Below, piece by piece: positions 25,025 to 32,904 of a stretch of 39,101 bases of DNA. The stretch comes from Hymenobacter ginkgonis (lineage in GTDB: Bacteria; Bacteroidota; Bacteroidia; Cytophagales; Hymenobacteraceae): positions 1-39,101 of the forward strand of contig NZ_WQKZ01000012.1 in assembly GCF_009755225.1 (NCBI RefSeq), in the 5' to 3' direction. The notes beneath the pieces are model-generated. The model made no database searches and was not told the DNA's origin. It saw only the letters and a list, made by a program, of their open reading frames with translations. Positions within the stretch are counted from its first letter, which is position 1; each line of letters opens with the position of its first letter. A program made the translations under genes and the position numbers.

Positions 25025-25474
25025 ATGCGCTACAACACCGCTCGAATTATCTATTGGTCCAGCGTGGGCCTGCTCTCCCTGTGGTTTGGCGCCAGCGGGG
25101 TCAGTGAATTGACGAAAAACCCCTTAGTGTGGGATATCACCGTCAAACTCGGCTATCCCCCACACTTCATCTATATCCTGGGCGTAGCCAAGGTGCTGGG
25201 AGTGGCCGTGTTACTAGTGCCAAACCGGCTGTTGCGGCTGAAGGAATGGGTATTTGCCGGCATCCTATTCGACATCACGTTTGCCTTCTTGTCGAAGATT
25301 GTGGTGCTGGGTGCCGCCGCTACCATCGACACGCTTATTGCCTTTACGATATTTAGCACGGCCTATACACTATTCCGTCGGCTTTATCCGGCTACCTACA
25401 CCCGTGCCGCTGAAGTGGAGATAACAACCGCGCCAGCAGGTAGCAAGGTGATGCAGACTGCCGCTGGCCATTAG
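25025..25474 (+). CDS. DoxX-like membrane protein
   Basis: A 149-residue protein with four predicted transmembrane helices, consistent with the DoxX/DoxD-like group. IYWSSVGLLSLWFGASGVSEL, FIYILGVAKVLGVAVLLVP and WVFAGILFDITFAFLSKIV cover the helices, and the G-x-AK-x-LG pattern is typical. Family members sit in the inner membrane and are loosely linked to quinone or redox-stress functions. It is divergent from the MocR regulator and followed by a strong hairpin at 25529-25575, so it is probably monocistronic. Regulation by MocR is an inference from the arrangement. Confidence 0.88.
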   Translation: MRYNTARIIYWSSVGLLSLWFGASGVSELTKNPLVWDITVKLGYPPHFIYILGVAKVLGVAVLLVPNRLLRLKEWVFAGILFDITFAFLSKIVVLGAAATIDTLIAFTIFSTAYTLFRRLYPATYTRAAEVEITTAPAGSKVMQTAAGH

Positions 25475-25528
25475 CGCCACCAGGTCACGCGTGGCAGTGG
25501 CACCACCACTACATTGCTACGGATAAGC

Positions 25529-25575
25529 AGCCCGCTTTTAGTGCCCCGCATTGCCTGGGGCCCTAAAAGTGGGCT
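25529..25575. terminator. Bidirectional terminator
   Basis: AGCCCGCTTTTAG...GCCCC pairs with GGGGC...CTAAAAGTGGGCT to make a long stem. It lies between the convergent DoxX and SDR genes. Confidence 0.7.
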
Positions 25576-25611
25576 ACCCGCCTAGCCACTAGCACCGAGA
25601 CGACAGGCCTG

Positions 25612-26364
25612 CTAGTGCTTGGTGTTCAGGCTCATACCGCCGTCCATGATGATTTCCGCCCCCGTGATGAAGCTGGCGGCCTCGCCACTAAAGTAGGCGA
25701 CCATTTTCGCTACGTCCTCGGCGGTGCCTATTTTCTTCAGCGGAATGCGGTCTGTCATCCACTGGTTGAGGCCTTGTAGCTGCTGCTCGTTGTAGCCGGC
25801 CTTTTTCAGAATTTCGGTTTGGGTCGGGCCAGGGCTGACGCTGTTGACCCGAATCTGCCGGGGCGCGAGTTCGACCGCCGCGATGCGCATGACGGCATTC
25901 AGGGCCGCCTTGCTGGAGGAATAAATGGACGAGTTGGCCCCGTCCAGGTGGGCCGTGTTGGAAGAGAGGAAGACGACCGAGGCGCCATCATTGAGTAGGG
26001 GAATGAGTCTGCTGAGCGTGAAATACGCGCCCTTGAAATTGACCCCGATAACGTTATCAAATGCCTGCTCCGTGGCCTGTTCGATGCTGGCCCCGTCCAG
26101 AATACCGGCATTGATGAAGAGGATATCCAAGCGCTGGTGAGTGGCCTGCACATAGGCGGCCAACTCTTCAATGGCGGTCACCTGCCCCTGGTCGGCCACG
26201 CGCCCCACCACGCCCAGCTCGGCCGCGGCTTGTGCCACAGCCTCTGGCCGGCGGCCCGTGATGATGACCTTGGCACCCTGCTGTTTCAACTCTTTGGCGG
26301 TGGCGTAGCCAATGCCGCTGTTACCCCCGGTAACCAGCGCCACTTTTCCTGTTAGGTTCTGCAT
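25612..26364 (-). CDS. Short-chain dehydrogenase/reductase
   Basis: A 250-residue classical SDR oxidoreductase. The nucleotide-binding glycine motif TGGNSGIG is at residues 12-19, the NAG motif in LFINAGILDG, the catalytic serine in SVVFLSSNTAH, and Tyr and Lys in YSSSKAAL. PG motif VNSVSPGPTQTEI follows. Arginines in ITGRRPEA after the second strand favour NADP(H). The substrate cannot be deduced. The divergent HxlR gene 92 bp away very likely controls it, an arrangement common for HxlR regulators that respond to quinones, aldehydes or other electrophiles. Confidence 0.94.
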   Translation of the reverse strand: MQNLTGKVALVTGGNSGIGYATAKELKQQGAKVIITGRRPEAVAQAAAELGVVGRVADQGQVTAIEELAAYVQATHQRLDILFINAGILDGASIEQATEQAFDNVIGVNFKGAYFTLSRLIPLLNDGASVVFLSSNTAHLDGANSSIYSSSKAALNAVMRIAAVELAPRQIRVNSVSPGPTQTEILKKAGYNEQQLQGLNQWMTDRIPLKKIGTAEDVAKMVAYFSGEAASFITGAEIIMDGGMSLNTKH

Positions 26365-26456
26365 AAAAAAGCGTGTTTAATTGAACGCTGCAAAATTATC
26401 GGCCGCCTGGTATATATTTGTTACCACTATCACAGAGTATACCAGCTATACATATC
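26365..26456. promoter_or_regulatory. Divergent SDR/HxlR promoter region
   Basis: A 92-bp spacer with AT-rich, imperfectly palindromic sequence: GGTATATATTTG and CAGAGTATACC face each other at 26410-26442, followed by AGCTATACATATC. A TATATTTG box (26413-26420) fits TAnnTTTG. This is a plausible HxlR operator. Confidence 0.55.
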
Positions 26457-26840
26457 ATGGAAGAGCAGCAAATGTTGGCCCTGGCCCAAGAGGTATTGTC
26501 CACTCCCCGAAACCCACGCCAAGAGGTGCAGGCCTTGCAGGACACGATTTATGTAGTGGGGGGCAAGTGGCGATTGCCCATCATTAATTCGCTGTGCAAT
26601 GGCAACAAGCGTTTCCGCGACATCGAGCGCAGCATTCCCGGCATTACGACCCGGATGTTATCCCGCGAATTGAAAGAAATGGAGGCCAACCAGCTAATCA
26701 AGCGCACCGTGACGCCGGACACCCCCGTGCTGGTTGAATACACACCGACGGATTACTGCCACTCGTTCGGGAGTATCATTCTAGAGATGATTAGGTGGGG
26801 CAAGGCGCACAGCGAACACCTAAAGAAGGCGGCAGACTAA
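26457..26840 (+). CDS. HxlR-family transcriptional regulator
   Basis: A winged-helix dimeric regulator of 127 residues. Family sequence is visible from VVGGKWRLPIINSLCNGNKRF, where GGKW is the hallmark, through DIERSIPGITTRMLSRELKEME (recognition helix) to the wing LVEYTPTDYC. Cys residues in INSLCNGN and near the C-terminus (DYC) could sense electrophiles, as in related YodB/QorR proteins. The ATG at 26457 is preferred; an upstream start would overlap the operator region. It is divergent from the SDR gene, its likely target. Confidence 0.94.
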   Translation: MEEQQMLALAQEVLSTPRNPRQEVQALQDTIYVVGGKWRLPIINSLCNGNKRFRDIERSIPGITTRMLSRELKEMEANQLIKRTVTPDTPVLVEYTPTDYCHSFGSIILEMIRWGKAHSEHLKKAAD

Positions 26841-26862
26841 ATGCGTCCGCCTTGGGTTGTAT

Positions 26863-27003
26863 GGGCCCTTAGTGGATGAATTTACCGCGGGTGTTTGCAG
26901 TGCATAGAGGCGCTTTTTTCGGGCGTTTTCAGCTGGCCCTTATTGGACTACTTCTTCGGGAAGATTGCACAACCTAACATATCGCCAATTATCGGACTTT
27001 TTT
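26863..27003 (+). repeat. Left inverted end of the defence cassette (boundary sites 3 and 4)
   Basis: The outer motif is GGGCCCTTAGTGGATGAA (26863-26880) and the inner motif GGCCCTTATTGGACTA (26935-26950), 70 bp apart. AAGATT, CTAACATATCG and CAATTATCGGAC follow. The same order and the same 70-bp spacing occur in the reverse complement of 34031-34167. Confidence 0.85.
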
Positions 27004-27044
27004 TAGGGCTAGTTTTACCTTGGTAATGAATCAGCAAATAGGCG

Positions 27045-27500
27045 ATGCAAACGGAACAAGGTGACCTAGTCCAGAAAGCGAAAGCGGGAGAATTTGACGT
27101 GATTGTGCACGGCTGCAATTGCTTTTGCCAGATGGGGGCCGGCATTGCCAAGACCATCAAACAGGTATTCCCCGCCGCCTACCAGGCTGACCTCACTACC
27201 GTAGCTGGGGACCGAACGAAACTCGGCACCTATTCAATTGCCCAGGTAGATGTTCCGGGGAGAGTGCTCGTCATCGTCAATGGGTATACCCAGTATCAGT
27301 GGCGTGGCAGCGGGCTAAAAGCAGATTATGCCGCCATCCGGCAAGTCTTTCGGGCCGTGAAACAAGCGTATGCCGGCCGCCGCATTGGCTACCCGGCCCT
27401 CGGCGCCGGGCTAGCTGGGGGAGACTGGAGCCTTATCGCAGCCATCATTGACGAAGAGTTGGCCGGCGAGGAGCATGTCTTCGTGCAATGGCGCAAATAG
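27045..27500 (+). CDS. Macro-domain protein
   Basis: A 151-residue single macro domain that would bind ADP-ribose or related nucleotides and may remove ADP-ribose or its 1''-phosphate. VIVHGCNCFCQMGAGIAKTIK holds the NCxxxMGxGIA loop, and RIGYPALGAGLAGGDWSLIAA the phosphate-binding loop. The HGCNC and GAGLAGGDW patterns are closest to the POA1/ADP-ribose-1''-phosphatase-like group. No DarT toxin is adjacent, so it is not a DarTG pair. It is the first gene inside the left end, just ahead of a co-directional membrane protein. Roles in NAD or ADP-ribose signalling during phage defence are possible. Confidence 0.9.
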   Translation: MQTEQGDLVQKAKAGEFDVIVHGCNCFCQMGAGIAKTIKQVFPAAYQADLTTVAGDRTKLGTYSIAQVDVPGRVLVIVNGYTQYQWRGSGLKADYAAIRQVFRAVKQAYAGRRIGYPALGAGLAGGDWSLIAAIIDEELAGEEHVFVQWRK

Positions 27501-27682
27501 CCCTGCTGGCTGCTGGCTCCTCAGGGGGGCCTGCAAGGCGGCCGTCACAGTTACGCTTTACTCCTAAAATCTTTGGCCTATTAACCAGTGATTTTGTGTT
27601 TCTTCGGGACGTGAACTTCATTCTACCTCTCTGCTGCGTAGCTACCGCGATTGGCGGTTGGCGAATCATCCACCGTCAAAAA

Positions 27683-28414
27683 ATGAGTTGGGTGCTGCTG
27701 TTTATCGGCCTTGTTGTGGCTGCCTTCTTCGGTTGTATACCATCTCGTGCTCAGGCTTTATCACAAATCCCTCTGGTTGCAGCCTCTAAACCCATTGCGC
27801 CTGTAGTGGCACCAAACAACATCCAGCCGGCCGCGTCCCAGCAGCTTAGTGCGTCGGTGACCGACAAGCACCCTTACGCCGTCTACTTTGTACTTATTGC
27901 GGCTTCGCTGGCAGCAATGGCTTCGCTGGCTTCTTCAAGCCTTGCGGCTTGGGTCGCCTGGAAGTCGAAGGATAAGGAGTACCGCAATGATTACTACAAA
28001 AAGGTGATTGATAAGCGGATGAAAGCCATTGAAGCCGCCGAAGAGATGTTGAGTATCCTGTCGATGTATAAGGCTGCGGATGATGGCAGCGGGACGTATT
28101 ACGAGTATTTCGAAATGGATTTGGGGCCCGAGATATTGACAAGTGCCACGAAGAAATTTGCTTCACTTACCACTTGGAGTAGTAGAGAATTGGTGCTGCA
28201 ACTGAGGCAACTGGTCGACATCGTATCTGCTGTGTGTATCGAGGCTGACGGAGTCGAAAAGAGTAAGCAGCAAGCTGTTTACGTGCGCAGATATCCTATT
28301 GTTAATAGCAAGCTTCTTGAAATCCAGTATCTTATTGGACTTGAGATGGAGCAGCTATACGATGTCAAAGGCTTTTTTAAAAATCGGTACAGCCAATTCA
28401 AGCCTAGAACGTAG
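27683..28414 (+). CDS. Membrane-anchored hypothetical protein
   Basis: A 243-residue protein I do not recognise. A signal or anchor helix opens it (MSWVLLFIGLVVAAFFGCIP). A proline/alanine-rich stretch of about 40 residues follows, then a second transmembrane helix (YAVYFVLIAASLAAMASLAS). A cytosolic helical domain of about 150 residues completes it (KKVIDKRMKAIEAAEEMLSI, VLQLRQLVDIVSAVCIEADG). The ATG at 27683 is chosen for its signal-like start; an in-frame ATG at 27488 would overlap the macro gene. The co-orientation with the macro gene suggests a two-gene unit, perhaps a membrane effector with an ADP-ribose sensor. Confidence 0.65.
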   Translation: MSWVLLFIGLVVAAFFGCIPSRAQALSQIPLVAASKPIAPVVAPNNIQPAASQQLSASVTDKHPYAVYFVLIAASLAAMASLASSSLAAWVAWKSKDKEYRNDYYKKVIDKRMKAIEAAEEMLSILSMYKAADDGSGTYYEYFEMDLGPEILTSATKKFASLTTWSSRELVLQLRQLVDIVSAVCIEADGVEKSKQQAVYVRRYPIVNSKLLEIQYLIGLEMEQLYDVKGFFKNRYSQFKPRT

Positions 28415-28444
28415 CTATACTTCGGCTATAGCGGCTGTTTCGCA

Positions 28445-30643
28445 TCAACTGCGGCCCAAACGTGGGTTGTGATCTATAATAAAATTGAATACTTGCTCCG
28501 TAAGTTTCTGTGCTTCTGGAGTGAGTAGTTGCCACGAAGTGATGGATTCTGCGGCTTTTTCAGCGAATAGGCGCTTCTTAGCTGTGCCGATGGTACCGCT
28601 ACCATCAGCAGGAGCAAAATTGTCGGGGATGCTTGAAAACTTGCTCCGTAGATAGCTGCCTAAGTACTCCTGCTGGTATTCCTCCACCCTTAGCAAGCTG
28701 GCATCAAACTTCTTCTTATAGAGCTTGTGCAATGTCTCGGCGATGACCTCCGGCGAAAGCAGGTTCTCAATCTCACGAACATCCAGGATGCGGTAGGCAA
28801 ACCCTGGGTTTTGCTCATCGATGAACCGCTCATCGCGCTTCGTCTTCTTCCCCGCATCCCGGTCAGCAATGAGCATGATGCGATTTGAGATCGACATGCC
28901 CTTGATGTCCTGCAACGTTTGCGCCGGGATAGTGCCGTCGTATGATTGGGCGCTGAAGGTATAATGAGCCACATTCGCACCGGCATACTCCAGAAAGGAG
29001 TAATGAAGCCCCTCAATAAGTGAAACCTTGGACTGCAGGTGTTTCAGATAGGCCTTTAGATAAGCCGTGAGGTAGATACGGTCAGTAATTCCCTCTACCC
29101 AGACGGTGCAGTTGGCTAAAAACACAGAGGAGTTCTGTACACCTAGAGCCGCCAGCGCTTCTAAGTCGTGGCGAGCCGTGAGCTGGATCTGGTAAGCGGG
29201 TTTTCCCACGGTCTCTTTTGCTTTGCGAAAAGAGAAGATATTCACCCTATCTGTCTCGGCAATGGCAAAGTCCAAGATGTGGTTAGAGTGCGTCGTCAGG
29301 AAGATAGTGAGGTTTTTCGCCTTCAGAATTGGGTGCGTGGTAATGGTTTCGATGAACAGGCGCTGGAAGCCGGGGTGTAAGTGAGTCTCTGGTTCCTCAA
29401 TGAAAAACCAGGCATTCTCAGAGGAAATGAAGAGTGGATAGAGCAGCAGAATGATGGCCTGGATGCCATCTCCCAGGTGCTGGATATCGCGCTCTATGCC
29501 ATCGATGGTAATCAAAATATTGCCGCCTCGGACATCCTTCACTCGTTCGGCTACTACCGCTACCGGTTTGCCATTGAAGAAGGTTTCGGATAAGAACTCC
29601 TCAAACCTTGTGAAGCTGGTCCGCCCTTCGATCCGAGCATTTCGTTTGGTATCAATGGCATCGTACAGCGCAAAGCCTGTGTCTACTTCCGCACCTGAAC
29701 TGGATAGGTCATAGTCGAGTATCGTGGTAATCCGCATAATGTCGCTATCCGATTGCAGTTTAGCCCCATTGGGACCGATTAAAGTGCGCGCGGTGCGTAG
29801 CGTCGGAATGTACGTCCTGATTGGTTTTCGAGGAAATACTTTGGTCAGTGGCTTTAAAAGGTCTATGATATCCTGGATTGGGCCTTGAAGGTCATGTAGC
29901 AAAGCAGAATGCTTTACTGCGTACGCACTGCGCTTTCCAGACTCGCGGAATTGATAGGAATTGGTAGAACCAGTTACGAGGCCTAATACCGCGAAATCTT
30001 GAGGATGCCTGAACTCAATCGAATCACTGCCCACGCTGTTGGTGAAGTTGTTGCCAAATTTTTCCTTTGGAGCTACCTGTTCATAGGCAGACGCAGCGCG
30101 TCGGATTTTGCCGAGGGATGTGATGAGCGCCTCTAGGTACTTGTTATCCGTTTCATCCAGATCCAGAAAAGACAGAAACGGCCCAATCGTGGAAGTGGCC
30201 TTAAGCAGTTTGTTGATAGCTGCTTTTAGCTCCTTGATGAATTCCCGGGGGCTAATTTTATAGGTAGGAACATTATTAGTTAGATCCTTTTTAGATTTAT
30301 CGAATAATGATAAAAAAGTCTCCTCAATCTCATAATGGGTGACCTTTAACGTGAGGTCAAAGAAAGAATCAAGTGGCAACGATTCGATTAATTTACAGAC
30401 TGCATCTAGCTTTGCTATCACGTCATCAGTTGAGAAATCCAGTTCAAACTGTTTGACGTCCGTTTTCATTATCTCCCTCATGAAGCGGCTCTTCCCGGAG
30501 TTATTCTCGCCTAAGAGGATGTTGACCGGGTTAATGCTTCCGAAGTGACTAGGTAGGAGGGAAGAGTTGCTTAGAGTGTACCCAGCAAAAAGACTGTCCT
30601 TAATTTCGGGCTGTGGAATCTGGAAGGTTAGGTAGCGCACCAT
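28445..30643 (-). CDS. OLD-family ATPase/TOPRIM nuclease (defence)
   Basis: A 732-residue fusion of an SMC-like AAA ATPase and a TOPRIM domain. Walker A is GENNSGKS at residues 45-52. The later ATPase motifs are LGDGIQAIILLLYP (signature), WFFIEEPETHLHPGF (Walker B) and TIFLTTHSNHILD (H-loop). The TOPRIM part shows VWVEGITDRIYL (Glu) and IMLIADRDAGK (Asp-x-Asp), followed by ILDVREIENLLSPEVI. OLD-type proteins such as P2 Old and GajA nick or cleave DNA in antiphage defence. The REIENLL region also recalls the DUF4435 TOPRIM of PARIS AriB, so a fused AriA-AriB-like protein is an alternative. No UvrD helicase (GajB) is next to it. The ATG overlaps the stop of a 30-codon ORF (TAATG). Confidence 0.88.
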   Translation of the reverse strand: MVRYLTFQIPQPEIKDSLFAGYTLSNSSLLPSHFGSINPVNILLGENNSGKSRFMREIMKTDVKQFELDFSTDDVIAKLDAVCKLIESLPLDSFFDLTLKVTHYEIEETFLSLFDKSKKDLTNNVPTYKISPREFIKELKAAINKLLKATSTIGPFLSFLDLDETDNKYLEALITSLGKIRRAASAYEQVAPKEKFGNNFTNSVGSDSIEFRHPQDFAVLGLVTGSTNSYQFRESGKRSAYAVKHSALLHDLQGPIQDIIDLLKPLTKVFPRKPIRTYIPTLRTARTLIGPNGAKLQSDSDIMRITTILDYDLSSSGAEVDTGFALYDAIDTKRNARIEGRTSFTRFEEFLSETFFNGKPVAVVAERVKDVRGGNILITIDGIERDIQHLGDGIQAIILLLYPLFISSENAWFFIEEPETHLHPGFQRLFIETITTHPILKAKNLTIFLTTHSNHILDFAIAETDRVNIFSFRKAKETVGKPAYQIQLTARHDLEALAALGVQNSSVFLANCTVWVEGITDRIYLTAYLKAYLKHLQSKVSLIEGLHYSFLEYAGANVAHYTFSAQSYDGTIPAQTLQDIKGMSISNRIMLIADRDAGKKTKRDERFIDEQNPGFAYRILDVREIENLLSPEVIAETLHKLYKKKFDASLLRVEEYQQEYLGSYLRSKFSSIPDNFAPADGSGTIGTAKKRLFAEKAAESITSWQLLTPEAQKLTEQVFNFIIDHNPRLGRS

Positions 30644-30735
30644 TACAGAAGGGAGATTTGTGCCACGGTCAGGTCGCTGGCTTGCTGTTGTAGAATGGCC
30701 ACAATTTGGGTTTCACTGAGTTGTTCCTTTTTCAT
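30643..30735 (-). pseudogene. 30-codon ORF: remnant of an IS3-type OrfA transposase
   Basis: ATG at 30735 encodes MKKEQLSETQIVAILQQQAS followed by DLTVAQISLL and a TAA. The pattern F/L-(T/S)-E-x-QIVAIL-x-Q-x(4)-TVA-x-I is the start of the helix-turn-helix of IS3-family OrfA proteins, cut off after the second helix. Its stop overlaps the OLD gene start (TAATG). It may be the scar of an insertion, or it may now serve as a leader that couples translation into the OLD gene. It is too short to be a functional transposase. Confidence 0.65.
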
Positions 30736-31190
30736 TTCGCAGGTGTCAGGTAGTGCACATACGCTTTTCTCCACTCACAACTGACTTCCGGTTTGGGGAA
30801 GCGCACAGTTATAGTAGCTAAGTCGGATATAGTTTTTAACAGGGACAAGCTACGAAAAAGCCTCGACTGTTAGGCCGAGGCTTTTTCCGAACAGGGGCTA
30901 GATATCTGTTCGCGTATGTTCGCTGGAATGTCGGATGGACCGAAAGCAGCCAGTCCTCGTGCGGGCATTCTATTACCCTAACACACCTGCTTACGAAGGT
31001 AGCAAGTGTGTTCGTTTATACATGACACCTTTAGAATATTCGATGCTGATGGCATCTGCTCCTAAGCGCTCCTGCACGGCGAGAAAAACAGCCTTCTACA
31101 TTAGATAGAGAGCAAAGTTTAGAATATTAAGTAACAGCAAAGCTACGCCTATCTTTGCTCGTTATCAGTTCTAAAGCAACGTATTGTACA
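30736..31190. other. Divergent intergenic region with terminator and promoter box
   Basis: A gap of 455 bp between the OLD leader ORF and the DUF4062 gene. It holds a hairpin at 30855-30886 (AAAAAGCCTCG / CGAGGCTTTTT) and a TATCTTTG box at 31150-31157, 34 bp before the DUF4062 ATG. I see no gene. Confidence 0.55.
30855..30886. terminator. Hairpin terminator
   Basis: AAAAAGCCTCG and CGAGGCTTTTT arms with a 10-nt loop. There is no intact gene just upstream on either strand, so it may be a remnant or may insulate the divergent defence genes. Confidence 0.7.
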
Positions 31191-32183
31191 ATGGATAAAC
31201 GATACCAAGTCTTTATAAGCTCTACCTTCGCAGACCTGACAGAAGAGCGCTCAAAGGTGCAGCAAGCCATCATGGAACTGGACTGTATTCCAGCTGGTAT
31301 GGAGGTATTTCCAGCCATTGATGAAGAGCAGTTTGAGTTCATTAAGAAGGTTATCGACGACTGCGACTACTACTTGCTTATTATTGGTGGTCGTTACGGC
31401 TCGCTCTCGGATGCCGGCGTCAGCTACACAGAATTGGAATATGACTATGCCGTTAGCAAAGGCATAAAGGTCATGGCTTTCCTACACGAAAAGCCAGAAG
31501 AAATTTCAGCGGGCAAATCGGAGCAGGACGCGACCTCTAGAGGGAAGCTACTTGCTTTTCGAGAAAAGGTGTCCACTAACAGACTGATTAAATTCTGGAA
31601 AACCGCAAATGAGTTGCCTGGGCTAGTAGCGCTAAGTTTAGCCAAAACCATCAAAACGTATCCGGCCATTGGCTGGATACGAGCAAGCGCGGCACAAGAT
31701 CCAGAAGTTTACAAAGAGCTCAGTGACTTAAGGAAGCAGAACCAGGAGCTGAAAGATGCCGCTCGCCAAACGGCTACGCTAGGTCAATCCCAAGGGCTGG
31801 CTGGACTAGATGATACCGTGGTGATCAAGGGCACTGCTAAGACGATGGCTGCTGGTATAGCCGAGTCGTTTTCTTGGGAAATTTCTCTTACCTGGGGCAG
31901 CCTATTTGGCCTGATAGCCCCCTATTTGCTATCTCCCCAAGAAGACGGCAGTGTTGCAGACAAGCTAACTAGCCTACTTTATACGCGCTCTAATAACAAG
32001 AAAGAAGGCTACGTGATAGGCAAGAAAATAACCACTAGTGTTTTTCAAACTGTAAAGATTCACTTTAAAGCCTTAGGTCTAATCGCTTTAAAGCCTGCTG
32101 CCGCCAAGCTATACTGGAGCTTAACTACTGTTGGAGAACAAGAATTAATCTCTCTTAGAGCTGTAAAAAGAAAGCCAGAGTAA
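31191..32183 (+). CDS. DUF4062-domain protein
   Basis: A cytosolic protein of 330 residues. The N-terminal 140 residues fit DUF4062: RYQVFISSTFADLTEERSKV, then CIPAGMEVFPA, VIDDCDYYLLIIGGRYGSL and YTELEYDYAVSKGIKVMAF. DUF4062 is related to TIR-like folds and appears at the N-terminus of bacterial immune sensors and effectors. A short coiled coil (YKELSDLRKQNQELKDAA) and a C-terminal region of about 140 residues, perhaps a winged helix, follow. The ATG at 31191 (MDKRYQVFI) is chosen because it starts directly before the domain. It has its own promoter box and terminator, so it may act alone or with the divergent OLD gene. Confidence 0.88.
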   Translation: MDKRYQVFISSTFADLTEERSKVQQAIMELDCIPAGMEVFPAIDEEQFEFIKKVIDDCDYYLLIIGGRYGSLSDAGVSYTELEYDYAVSKGIKVMAFLHEKPEEISAGKSEQDATSRGKLLAFREKVSTNRLIKFWKTANELPGLVALSLAKTIKTYPAIGWIRASAAQDPEVYKELSDLRKQNQELKDAARQTATLGQSQGLAGLDDTVVIKGTAKTMAAGIAESFSWEISLTWGSLFGLIAPYLLSPQEDGSVADKLTSLLYTRSNNKKEGYVIGKKITTSVFQTVKIHFKALGLIALKPAAAKLYWSLTTVGEQELISLRAVKRKPE

Positions 32184-32212
32184 CGAGATTTGCTTATCAT
32201 AAAGCGGATATT

Positions 32213-32247
32213 AAAAGAGCCTCTGCTAGCGTAGCAGAGGCTCTTTT
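32213..32247. terminator. Bidirectional terminator
   Basis: A perfect 16-bp stem, AAAAGAGCCTCTGCTA and its complement, with a 3-nt loop. It separates the convergent DUF4062 and small acidic genes. Confidence 0.9.
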
Positions 32248-32251
32248 AATA

Positions 32252-32629
32252 TCAATCAATATCATCAGTGTCATCAAAAGTAATTTCCTCATCAACATGC
32301 TCCCGGTCTTGCTGACCGTGATGATCATGCTTAGCTAGAATCACAACGCTCAGGCGCTTGAATAGGTCAAAAAACTCATCCTTTGACAGCTCATTTTCAA
32401 AGCTCATACTGACTGTGTACGGCTTTTCAGCAGTGCTCTTTTCTTTATCAAGACAGAGGATGGAAGCCGTAAAGAAATCCGCATACCCCGCATAAAAATG
32501 AGCACCGATGGCTTCATATCGCGCTGTATCAACGCCTCGCCCTTGTAAAAACTGCACTAAATTAACATGGTCACTGATGTCGGCCGCAGCAGTGCCAATA
32601 AAGTCATTATAGGAAACATGGGCTTTCAT
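32252..32629 (-). CDS. Small acidic hypothetical protein
   Basis: A 125-residue protein that I do not recognise. The N-terminal half is mixed alpha/beta (AAADISDHVNLVQFLQGRGV, AHFYAGYADFFTASILCLDK). The last 25 residues are very acidic and histidine-rich (HDHHGQQ, then EEITFDDTDDID). Acidic tails like this occur in DNA-mimic and anti-restriction proteins and in small immunity proteins, but there is no motif to decide. Its ATG is at 32629. It is convergent with DUF4062, and its stop falls right at the shared terminator. Confidence 0.6.
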   Translation of the reverse strand: MKAHVSYNDFIGTAAADISDHVNLVQFLQGRGVDTARYEAIGAHFYAGYADFFTASILCLDKEKSTAEKPYTVSMSFENELSKDEFFDLFKRLSVVILAKHDHHGQQDREHVDEEITFDDTDDID

Positions 32630-32848
32630 ATACTTTTGATTTAAAAAGGGTTATGCAACTGTAAGGATAAAGATAGACTTTGCCACGCAGGACTAAGAAG
32701 TAGTGTACGCTTCCCCGTTCGATAAGTCAGTAGTAGGGTAGTATAAGAGATAAGAAGAGGAATTCCCGTTAGGGGGCCCTAGCAGCGGATTCTAGCGGGT
32801 GCAGGGTGTCTCAGAAAACGGACGATTTGTGGATGGTTTTACTACCCG

Positions 32849-32890
32849 CCAAAACGGCCCCGAAAACCTGCGTTTTCAGGGCCGTTTTGG
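32849..32890. terminator. Terminator of the DUF1016 nuclease gene
   Basis: Arms of about 19 bp, CCAAAACGGCCCCGAAAAC and GTTTTCAGGGCCGTTTTGG, form a near-perfect stem just past the DUF1016 stop. It shares the GAAAAC-CTGC-GTTTTC core with the hairpin at 9921-9943. Confidence 0.85.
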
Positions 32891-32904
32891 CTGCCTTTTC
32901 TGGA

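Noticed and set aside
27045..27500. DarTG toxin-antitoxin pair
   Set aside because: The macro domain is the small single-domain type, and no DarT ADP-ribosyltransferase is adjacent.
28445..30643. Gabija system
   Set aside because: GajA-like features are present, but there is no UvrD-type GajB helicase beside it.
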